Below, piece by piece: positions 28,859 to 38,484 of a stretch of 60,036 nucleotides of DNA. A program made the translations under genes and the position numbers. The notes below the pieces were generated by a model. The model did not search any database. It was not told the origin of the DNA and saw only the letters and a list, made by a program, of their open reading frames with translations. Origin of the DNA: Meira nashicola. Lineage: Eukaryota > Basidiomycota > Exobasidiomycetes > Exobasidiales > Brachybasidiaceae. Where the stretch lies: contig BCJU01000004.1 of NCBI GenBank assembly GCA_001600355.1, positions 1,901,865-1,961,900 of the forward strand. The letters are read 5' to 3'. Each line of letters starts with the position of its first letter. Positions within the stretch are counted from its first letter, which is position 1.

Positions 28859-29870
28859 GTTTAATTTAACGAATGTGGTGGAAAGAAGCAAATTAGAACT
28901 CCAACCAGTGATTGGTAAGAGAAAGAAGAAGAAGAAGTTAAAATTAGGACATGCATAAATACTCTTTACGGAGCTATATTTGTGGCTCTACGGGTATGTG
29001 CAGTAAGTGCCTATTGGCTTAAGATTAATCTTAAAGCTAACTGCTGTACTGTTGTTGTACATTGAAGCACAAGCTCTGTGTGGAAAGTAGCGTCCTATTA
29101 CCTGTGCTGCGCCGGCGCACGCATCGCACGCACAATATAATTTCAGGGCACCGCACCGCATCATATACCGGCAAACGCGTCTTTAGTCTTTACTGATTAG
29201 CATCTGCAGCTCTGGTGGGTGCATTCATACAATTGTTTGTACAACAGCTCCGCCTGATGCCATTCGTTTTTGTGGTAGATCAGGGATGCGAGCAAGTAGC
29301 CTACATGCACCGATGATACATAGACTTCGTAAATTATCTATTTAACGGTGCGTTGCGTGCGCGAATGCGCACATTTACTGTCTTGATTTTTTTTTAAAAA
29401 ACCCAAGTAGCCGAGACCTGCTTGGCACGTAGGAATGAGAATGAAACGTCAATGACAACAACAACAACAGCAACGTGGATGTAACTCCTAGCAGTCATTC
29501 TCCATCTCTATCTGAGCCTTCTTCACTAGTATACAAAGACCTTTCTCTCTTGCGATCAACAAGCTCGAAAGAAATTCAAATATCACTATAGGTCTGTTCA
29601 TCCTTTGTTTGATCAAGAGGTCGTATAAACAGATTACAGTTCATCGTATCTGGGAGAGTAAAAATTTTTGGCTTCATTTGGCGAACAAACAGAACAACGT
29701 TCCTGCTGGACAGAGTCAAAGAAAAAAGCGAAAAAGAAAAAAACAGCAATCATTAATTCGATATATGAGTATGCATTAATCAGCGTAAAATTTGTTATTC
29801 TTGTGGTCTCTAGACAGCGAACAGCCTCAATTCCTTGTTTCCCATAGTACAATCAAATAACAAGCACGCC
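28859..29870. promoter_or_regulatory. Divergent intergenic region, oxidoreductase / SPA2
   Basis: About 1 kb without a recognised gene. It contains a GC-rich island near 29105-29165, a T/A-run near 29388-29400 and a CAA-type microsatellite near 29454-29474. The SPA2 leader is probably long. No RNA gene is recognised. Confidence 0.4.
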
Positions 29871-32800
29871 ATGGACACCGCTCCATATGCACATCAAAGG
29901 GGGAAATCCTCTCTAAGCTCTTCCTCTAGCGGCGGAGGGAGGAGATACAATATCAGCCATCCGACCGATCAACCTCAAACACTCGTCTCGCCTCCTTTTC
30001 AAGCTTTTCGTCAGGCGGGACATCAAAACGGAACAATTGGAGCGGGATATCCTGGATACACCAATGGACAAACGTCCGCCAATCATCATCAAGCTTATTC
30101 AAGTGGTAGTAATGGACATTCGCAAAGCGGTACTTTCAGTCCTGGCCATAGAACAGGCGGCAGTATAGCCAACGCAAACGGAATGGCCTCCAACGGCGTT
30201 CATAACAATGAGCCACCATCAACGCGTGTACGCCATAAGCGCCCGGATACTGAAGAGATCAAAAGGGTGGCGCATATTCATTACGAAGAATTGTTCAAAT
30301 TCTTAAAGAGTCATTTGGCAAAAGGTGAGTTTTAGAAAGAGAGAAAGTATGTGAATGTTGCGATGATTCCCAAATGGGGCGCTAGCCCAAAATTTTGAAA
30401 GGAGCAATGCAGTACGTTGCATAAAGATCGATATGGGCCGATTAGAAGATGCTGTGTCAGTTTTCTCTGTGCCGCTAAATGCACTTCCAAGTGACATCAG
30501 ATCTCCATATATATGCGCCAAACAGGCGTGGATGGCGCTCGTTTCGCATGATATAGATTGGTGTATGAAGAAATCGCTGCATTCATCTTTGGCTTTAAAA
30601 CAACGCTATCAAATAGCGATTGAATCCATAGCATATACCCTTGCTCTTGCCATCCTCACATCCATGGCCGACGTACACTTTTATTTTCAATCTCGCCCTC
30701 GCCGATCGATCCTTTTGATGCCCTTTTCGAAGGCATGTGTTTTGGCCCAGCGGGCTGGCAGCATGATGTAGATGGAGTAGCACCTTCGTCATCGTCTTCA
30801 TCCATTCTCACAAAGGCTTCATCCTATTCTTCTTTGAATAGTATTTTTTTCGGACAAAAGAGAGCTATAAAACCCAACAATTTCCGTCGAATAGACATTG
30901 CACCTTTGGTGACGCCGTGCTTTCAGGGAAATGCCCAGCTAAACCAAATGAGGGCTCAGAGGAACGTGACGCTGGCTCGTACTGCGTACTTCTGTTTCCT
31001 TTTACGAGATCTTTGCTCGTTCTCCAATTACAGTGATCTTCACGAAAAAACCAGACAAGCTAACCGTATTCACCCTATCATCCTTTCTCATGCAGGACAA
31101 CGAGGTCCGCGTACGAATGCAAGAGAAAAACTTACAAGGTTAAGTCAGCAACAATTTACAGAATTATCTACTGACGTTTACGATGAATTGATGCGACGAA
31201 TCACAAATGCACGGACAGGATCCGAAATCCCTCATTTGGCCGTTCGAGAAGAATTTCATCCGAAACGAAATCAAGCCCGACAGAAACTTGCTACCCTTCC
31301 CCGGACACGATTCAAAGATTTGAGTTCAGACGTCTTTTTTGAGCTCGAAAGAAGGTTTCCCGAGCTTCGTGACGAATTTCGTCCAGAAGTTTCAGAGCGT
31401 GAAAGGAGGGAAGAGGAGGAAGCAGCACAAAAGCAAAGACAAAGACAGAATTCTATCTTGAGCGCTCGAGATGAAGATATATCTTCCCATACTGCCCATC
31501 CTTCTCAAAGCGAAGATGCAAATAGATCGACTAATCTCCTTGATCAAGGTCAGAATTCTGATCTTGCGCCTCAACCATCAATGTCTGACGTGGTGGTTCC
31601 TGCGAAGAGTACAATGGTAGAAGAGGAGATCGCTATGCCCTTCACAACCACTGGTGGACCATCCGAGCTTGTAGACTCATCGTTATCCTTTGACCATAAA
31701 CATACGCGATCATCGAGTGGCGAAAGGCCAGCGAGTATTCGTGATTCGATTGTGACAAATGAACAAGAGAATAATCGCAGTACGATGTATAGTCAGGCGA
31801 GTTCAGTCGGCACAGGATTTTTCAATGGATATGCAGCCAGTCGTGCTACGGAAAGTGTCGCAAGTCCAAATTTGGCAACTCGAAGCAGTCAAGCTGAAGG
31901 TTTTCAATCATTCGAGGTGGAGAAGCTCAAGTCGGATTATGAATTTCGGATTGCGACGTTGCAACAAAAGGTTACTGGACTTGAAAATCGGAATGTTGAA
32001 CTTGAAAAAGAAAATTCTGATCGTGCAGATGCATTGCAAGCCGAGCTGGAAGCCAAACGACAATCATATCACAATAAGACACAAGAGTATGAGCGTGAAA
32101 TTTCTGAGCACCGCGAAAATCATCAAAAGACGGAAAGTGAATTACATGATACTTTGAAACGATTAGATGAGCTTAGCGAGCGACATCGTACGTTGGAAAA
32201 TGAAAGGTCTACGCAGCCTTTCAATCAAAATCAAATGGAGGAAGAATTGACTTCTCTCCAACGTGATTATGCTGAGCAGGAAGAACTTGTGACAGAATTG
32301 CGTGGAGAAGTGACAAGCTTGATGGAAGAATTGAAACAACTTTCGAGTCGGAACGATGAGATATTAGGAGACAAGGAAAATGATCAGACCATCATTCGTG
32401 ATTTAAACAATCAAGTTGCATCTTATAAACGTAAATACGAAAACGTCAAGACGGAATTGCGAACACTAAAAGCAACGTCTCAATTGTACGTCCAACCTCC
32501 TAAAACCGATGAATTCATGCCGCCAACCGAAACCGGTGCGATCGCCGACATAAACCTGACAGCATTCCAAAGTTCAATTGATGATCTTTTATCAGCTGCC
32601 CGATCCAAGACGCCAAGTTCAGTATTAATGGCGATGAAGACGGTCATCCTAGCAGCCACATTGGTAACTGATGATGTGACAAAGTTTGAACAAAAGAAAC
32701 AAGAAGGATCAGGATTGAACATGGAAGGAAAAGAACAAGTTTCGCAAGCAAAGACGCGAATTTCAAACACACTGAACAATTTGATGACCGCTTGCCGAAA

Positions 32801-34166
32801 TCACGCTTCCAGTCATGGACTTTCGCCAGTGAGCCTGCTAGATGCAGCAGCAAGTCATGTTTCCACAGCAATTGTTGACGTTGTAAAATTAGTAAAGGTT
32901 CGAAAAGCAACAAAAGAGGAAGTTGATGAATTCGAGATCACCTTTACGCAAAATGGAACTTTACCGAATGGATTAAAGCCTTTGTTGGGTTCCAGTAATC
33001 TCGCAAATGGTGCTTTCAGCAGCCCAAGCAGCGACTTTCGCAGGAGAAATGTTGGAAGTGAGCCGGAAGAAAGGTTGCTAAGTACGCCTGGCGGAAGTGG
33101 CGACGGAAATCATACGGTGATGGGAGGAAGCGGGATGAGCAACCGTTCATTCAGTCCTCGTTTGAGACAGGGTACAACTCCTTTAGGACGCTATTCACCC
33201 GTTAGTTATCGAGGAGATATTACGAGAAAGAATAGTGCTGGCGAAGGCAGTTGGAAAATGAACGGAAACAGAAGTAGGAATGCGAGCATTAGTAGCAACA
33301 GCAGTCATCATTTGCCGCAAAATTCCTCGGGTGTGGACAAAGATACGCCTGCTGTACCTACAATTAATTCAGATATATTGAGAGCAGCTATTTCCTCTAC
33401 TCGTTCAACATCATCTTCATCAAATGCGACGCCAAGAAGTCCCGGATCAAACGGAATTGCGAACAATCCTACAGGTTCAAACAATGGAAATAATGCTAAT
33501 CTCGGAAATGGCTCTAGTAGCGTGAGTTCGGGTTTACAAGCAAGTATAGATGATGATCTAGTTGCTTCACGATCTTTCACAACCTCATCCGAACAGCAAG
33601 AAGGATCATCCAAAGATATCTCTCACAACGGCACACATGCATCAACATCAATCGGTACACTTTCCGCAAGTGCTACTGCATCTCCTATCCCGCCTCCACT
33701 TCCTCCATCATTGGACAATGCGGACGATTCGAATGAAGCTTATTGGGCCGACTTACGAAATTATATCGAAGTACAAACGGAAGCAATTGTACATTGCATC
33801 CAAGCCTTACTCTCTTCGATACGTGAAGGCGCACAAGGGAATCAATTGCATGAAAATCTTACACAAATTACAACAATCGTCTCTTCCATCATTGCCATTT
33901 CAAAAGATAACATTCCTCGTGCAGCTGCAGCTGTAGCAAAACAAACTGCCAGCGACGAAAACATGAGCGATTCCAAAGCTGCTACTGCTTCAGCAGACGG
34001 AGAAAGAATTTTACGAGAATTAAGTGAACATTGCGAAAGATTAATCGAAATGCAAACAATTGGCGGTCAATTCGATAAGAGTACCAAGTCTAACATGGCA
34101 AGCGCAAGTTATGGAGTTGCAAAAGGGCTTAAAGCTCTCAATGGATTGCTAAATATTGAAGCTTGA
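29871..34166 (+). CDS. SPA2: Polarisome scaffold Spa2 (GIT-domain protein), 2 exons
   Basis: I join 29871-30324 and 31096-34166, giving 1174 residues. Spa2 organises the polarisome at growing tips and binds MAPK-pathway kinases and formins. Exon 1 ends HIHYEELFKFLKSHLAKG and exon 2 continues QRGPRTNAREKLTRL, forming the N-terminal Spa2 homology domain. Two SHD repeats are visible: FTELSTDVYDELMRR and FKDLSSDVFFELERRF. A coiled coil spans about 31920-32480 (heptad-rich Glu/Gln/Leu). The C-terminal GIT-type domain includes YWADLRNYIEVQTEAIV and ENLTQITTIVSSIIAIS. Start chosen at 29871 because of its GCCATGG context; an in-frame Met 36 bp upstream is possible. The 771-bp intron is exceptional for this genome. 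Confidence 0.92.
30325..31095 (+). other. Unusually long SPA2 intron
   Basis: The intron is bounded by GTGAGT and TTTCTCATGCAG. At 771 bp it is about ten times the length of the other short introns found here (BCKDHB intron 1 excepted). The final 360 bp or so stay open in the exon 2 frame, from a Met at 30735. No protein family or structured RNA is recognised in it. It could hold an alternative promoter and first exon, or an RNA gene. Confidence 0.7.
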
Positions 34167-34230
34167 TAGACAAAAAAAGAACATCTAGTACTATTGTATA
34201 CAATATTTAATCATTACTAATGTGATATCC

Positions 34231-36276
34231 CTATTCTAATTCTGAGAGTTCCTTTCTTAATGCTTGTTCTGATGCAATCTTTTGCAATTGCGTTTGTTCC
34301 AATTTTTCGCCTTTATCACGACGTTCTTTGAGTTCTTGAATAGCTTTCAACTTCTTGTTCAAATTTCGAAGCTTTTTATCCAATGCGCCTGGCAATGCAA
34401 CATCAGCGCCTTGGCCATTTTTAGCTGAACCGTTGATGGATGAAGGGTCAGAAGTTCCATTTTGAACATCAACGCTTGCGAAGCCTCCAATGTCGGCAGC
34501 CATACTTACTGTGGCCGATTTAGAAGATATCGAATTTACATTTCCGTTTGACTTTCCGCTTGTTGCATTCCTTTTATTTCCCGTGCCGTTTTGCTGTTGA
34601 TTAGCTTTTGTAGAGCTCACAGGAGCAGCACCGGGCACCGTTCTACGTGCTCCTCCAGCTCTGGCCTTATTTGGCGGTACATATGCTCCAGATGGCGTAG
34701 AAGCTCCTGATGCTGAAGGTGAATTGCTGTTACTGTTACTATTGTATGGTAAATTGGCTGCTTCTTCAATTTTGCGTAATTCGCTTGGTGGTAAATGTCT
34801 TGCGCCAGGCGGTCTATACACTCCGCCACTTGTGCCTGTCCTAGCAATAGATCGAGATTGTTTTGCTTCAATAGCAGCTTGTGCAGCTGGTGAAGGTGAA
34901 GGAGTAGGTGGTAAAGAAGCGGGAAAAGGATGATTTTGCAAAGCAAAAGATGGCACTGTCGGTCTCCAACTTGCTTGATACAATTCGTTAATCATATCAA
35001 CATGAACCAATTGACCTGTACAATGCCAAATACGAACGCCATTGTCCACACGTAAACGAGGTGATAAAGTTGCCGTCAAAATGAATTGTCCATCAGGTGA
35101 CCATTGGAAAGTGCTACTATTGCTGGCGTCAAAGCTAAATAATTTAGCAGCAGAATTGTTTTCGTACGCAATTCCATTTCGACCAAGCTTTTCGCGATCC
35201 CAAACGTCAACCGTTCCACTTAAATTTCCAAATCCTGCCAAACAAAATAGGCGTCCTTGAGGATTGAAAGCAACAAAGTTACGAGATGATGTGCCAAGTT
35301 CAGCAATCACATTTACACGATAGCTGAACAAAGTGCTCTTTGCTGGCATGTAGCCGTACACTGCGATAAATTCTCTACCATTTGGATTCCATTCAAAGTC
35401 ATGAACTGGTCCTTCTTTGTCCAATGCGATCCGACAATCAAAGTCACCACGAGTTGACATCATATACAAATTTGTTTCACCATAATAAGATTTTCCTGTT
35501 TTGTCATGATCCGTTGATGTAGCGAATAAAAGGGCGGTACCTTGGGTATTCCACTTGATTTGAATCTTATCTGCTTTGAAAAAAGTCTTTTGCGAAGTGG
35601 GATTTGGAGTTTCTTTCAGGCCACTTAACAGTGAAGCCAATGAATAGATGCGCACAGATGCAGGTGCACCTTTCCTTTCGCCGCAGAAAACAGCTACTGT
35701 AGGCTTTTCGCCTGGACCAACCTCATAACTCGTCAATCCTTCTAATTTTAGCCGACCGATCATGTTACCCTCTATTTCTTTTGGATCAAAGACGTGCAAC
35801 TCATTCGTTACCATTCGAAGACAAGCGTCTTCATTTTCGGTGAATTGAAAATGGCATCCTTGTTGATTTTTTCTTTCAAAGCTTCCGACGCATTCTCCTG
35901 ATTCGCAATCCCAAACTTGTAAATTTTTTGCATTTTTATCTTCTGCATCCTTGAAAGGCCTTTTCCATGTGCTCAAAAAGCGACCTTTTGGTGAAAATTG
36001 AAGATCGACAACTTTATCTACTTCGAATGTATGAAGAGGCTTGCATTGTTCATCTTTACTGGAAGAAGAACTGGAGCCATTTGTAGAAAGAACCAAGCAA
36101 TGATTGTCGAATGCAAATGCTACTAAAGATCCATTTTGACTATACTGAAATGTACGTGCAGCGCTTTGCAAGACTGATTCGTCTATCGAACCTGTCAAAG
36201 AGACATAATTTGGCGCACCACTAAAGATACCAACAGCTTTTTGAGATCGCCATGCAAATTGACTTGGGACAGTCAT
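34231..36276 (-). CDS. EIF2A: Translation initiation factor eIF2A
   Basis: 681 residues from the ATG at 36276. The frame is open seven codons further but begins with TTG, so the ATG giving MTVPSQFAWRSQKAVGIF is preferred. eIF2A is a WD-repeat protein that can deliver initiator tRNA in a GTP-independent way. The beta-propeller occupies about residues 1-430, with blades such as LQFSPKGRFLSTWKRPFKD and PVHDFEWNPNGREFIAVYGY. It includes GNLSGTVDVWDREKLG and VWDCESGECVGSF. A disordered Asn/Ser/Pro-rich middle follows. The basic C-terminal helix, which starts DKKLRNLNKKLKAIQELKER, is typical for the factor's mRNA/eIF2-binding end. It is tail-to-tail with SPA2, only 64 bp apart. Confidence 0.94.
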   Translation of the reverse strand: MTVPSQFAWRSQKAVGIFSGAPNYVSLTGSIDESVLQSAARTFQYSQNGSLVAFAFDNHCLVLSTNGSSSSSSKDEQCKPLHTFEVDKVVDLQFSPKGRFLSTWKRPFKDAEDKNAKNLQVWDCESGECVGSFERKNQQGCHFQFTENEDACLRMVTNELHVFDPKEIEGNMIGRLKLEGLTSYEVGPGEKPTVAVFCGERKGAPASVRIYSLASLLSGLKETPNPTSQKTFFKADKIQIKWNTQGTALLFATSTDHDKTGKSYYGETNLYMMSTRGDFDCRIALDKEGPVHDFEWNPNGREFIAVYGYMPAKSTLFSYRVNVIAELGTSSRNFVAFNPQGRLFCLAGFGNLSGTVDVWDREKLGRNGIAYENNSAAKLFSFDASNSSTFQWSPDGQFILTATLSPRLRVDNGVRIWHCTGQLVHVDMINELYQASWRPTVPSFALQNHPFPASLPPTPSPSPAAQAAIEAKQSRSIARTGTSGGVYRPPGARHLPPSELRKIEEAANLPYNSNSNSNSPSASGASTPSGAYVPPNKARAGGARRTVPGAAPVSSTKANQQQNGTGNKRNATSGKSNGNVNSISSKSATVSMAADIGGFASVDVQNGTSDPSSINGSAKNGQGADVALPGALDKKLRNLNKKLKAIQELKERRDKGEKLEQTQLQKIASEQALRKELSELE

Positions 36277-36892
36277 GATCTTTGAATGTACAACCAAGGA
36301 CTGATGCTCTTCTTTTCTTATTCAATAGAAGAAAAGTGTAGAAATAATAATCGCAAGCATGCAGCTTTGATGGGTGTGATGGAATGGAAGAAAGCTGAAA
36401 GAAGAAAAAAAATGCATTTCTTGAACAAGGCTAGCAGCTAGTGTAACAGAAGCCGAACACACATGCAAAATGAAAATACGTTCAAACGCGTTAAAGCCAA
36501 ATTGAGATCTCCTTTACCTTTTGCATAGCTAACAACTCTCTCCAAAAAGAAGGCGAACATCATTTCTTGCACGTGCTTCTTTTCAATGAGATCATTCAAA
36601 TTTGACAAAAGAAAGAGTTTAATGAACTATAATAACATCATTAAACCCTTTGAATAATTCCTCACATGATAGACATTATTAATTTTCTTGATGAATTATT
36701 CTTCGAGTTAAGTTTGAATTGTGACGTGGAAAGTTGAGTGGTAGGGCTTGCCGCCTGTTAAAAACAAGAGTAATCATGCACTACGCGGAGCACCGCGAAA
36801 AGAGGTTCGTGCGCGAAGGCAAGAATGTAAGGAAGAAGAACTTACGAGCTTGTCTTTTCTCTTTTTTAAACTTCTTCAAACCATCTTCCAAG
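36277..36892. promoter_or_regulatory. Divergent promoter eIF2A / SCJ1
   Basis: 616 bp. CACGTG lies at 36570-36575 inside the palindrome GCACGTGC. A perfect 9-bp inverted repeat (GTTTAATGA / TCATTAAAC) spans 36617-36646. The core could bind a bHLH or bZIP factor, and SCJ1-type genes are induced by ER stress in yeast; regulation here is inference. Confidence 0.45.
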
Positions 36893-38295
36893 ATGGACTC
36901 AATCGGTGGAGATGAAGAAATGGAAACATGGAAGTTCGATATGTTCAAAGAGCAACCTGAATCATCTTTTCAAAGTTCTTCATTGAATTTGAGAAAAGAG
37001 AATCAAAGGAAGAAAAGGTCACAAATTCGAACGCCTTCTTTTCGTTTTACGTCAATCATTGCAATCGTCGTTGTTTTTATTATTTTTGCTTCTTTAACTG
37101 ATTCTGTGAATGCAGCAAAAGATTATTACAAGATTATGGGTGTAGATCGAAAAGCAGATGAAAGAACGATTAAAAAAGCATACAGAGTAAGTAACTTGTA
37201 GTTATTTTCAATCAATGTCGTGTGCGGTTGAACATCTAATCAATTCCTTCTCCTTTTTCTCAGAAATTGGCTCAAAAGTTACATCCTGACAAACATCCTG
37301 ATAAACAATCCGAATTTGTGGAAATGTCAGAAGCTTATCAAGTTTTATCTGATTCCGAACAACGTTCAATTTATGATCGTTTCGGAGAAGAAGGAATTAA
37401 AAGACATCAAGCTGGCAAAGCAGGTGGAGGAGGTGGCGGTCATGATCCTTTTGATATCTTCAAAAATTTCTTTGGAGGTGGAGCATTTGGAGGTGGCGGT
37501 CAAGCAGGAGTACGTAAAGGACCTACGAAACAATTTGAAGTAAAGGTGAATTTGGCAGATATGTATACTGGTCGACGTGTTCAAATCTCTTTTGATCGTT
37601 CGGCCGTTTGTCCAAAATGCGATGGAAGTGGAGCAAGATCTAGGGATGATATTCATCAATGTAGCGCTTGTAATGGAGCAGGAGTAAGAATCGTTCGCCA
37701 ACAAATCATGCCTGGCTTCGTAACGAATGCACAAATGACATGCGATAAATGCGGCGGAAAAGGTAAAATGATCGTTCATGCATGTGATCGTTGTAGCGGA
37801 GCAAAAGTTATACGTGAAGATGTAGAATTGGACGTTGAAGTTATGCCTGGAGCAAGAGAAGGAGAAGAATTATTATTCGAAGGAGAAAGTGATGAAAGTC
37901 CTGATTTTGAAGCGGGTGACGTTGTGATAAAATTATGGAGCGAAAGGAATAAAAATGCATTTAGAAGGAGAGATACAAATTTGTACACTTCAATTGCTTT
38001 AGGTTTAGATGAAGCTTTATTGGGCTTTGAACGTAATATCACTCATTTAGACGATCATATTGTCACTTTGCATAGAAGAGGTGTCACCCAACCGGGTTAC
38101 GTTGAACAAATCGAGAAGCAAGGTATGCCAAAACGTGAAGATTGGGATAACTTTGGAGACCTTTTCGTAGAATATAGCGTTGTACTACCAGACAAAATTG
38201 AAGGCGATTTGAGAAAGGTACTCGAAAAAGTCTTTGGTCGACAACCTGGAGCAATGGACGAAAGATCAAAAAAGGATGGTCACACAGAACTCTAA
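36893..38295 (+). CDS. SCJ1: ER-lumenal type I DnaJ co-chaperone Scj1, 2 exons
   Basis: I join 36893-37186 and 37264-38295, giving 441 residues (77-bp intron, GTAAGT...CAG). It stimulates the ATPase of the ER Hsp70 Kar2/BiP. A hydrophobic segment (FTSIIAIVVVFIIFASL) ends in DSVNA just before the J domain AKDYYKIMGVDRKADE, so it is probably a cleaved or anchoring signal. HPD is at 105-107. A Gly-rich linker follows, then four zinc motifs: CPKCDGSG, CSACNGAG, CDKCGGKG and CDRCSGAK, the last missing its final Gly. The C-terminus HTEL is an HDEL-like retention signal. About 60 charged residues precede the signal segment, which is unusual. The frame is open to 36734, so the start is the weakest part of this model. 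Confidence 0.92.
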
Positions 38296-38484
38296 TATGA
38301 ATTGTATCAACTATATTATGCTCAAATAGACCTTTACTTTAATTCACATGCATTAGAGAATCGCTTTCTTTGTCAAAAATGATAAATCTCAACAGAATAG
38401 ATTCCAAATCATATCTTCGTATAATACATAAAAATACACTGTACAATGATTAATTAAGCCGACTATGAAGAGCAAATAGTAAGA

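Noticed and set aside
30433..30771. 112-codon frame inside the SPA2 intron as a nested gene
   Set aside because: No recognisable similarity or plausible domain. The intron may instead hold an alternative SPA2 start.
36733..36775. tRNA D-arm-like GTTGAGTGGTAGGGC upstream of SCJ1
   Set aside because: No T arm or acceptor pairing follows within tRNA length.
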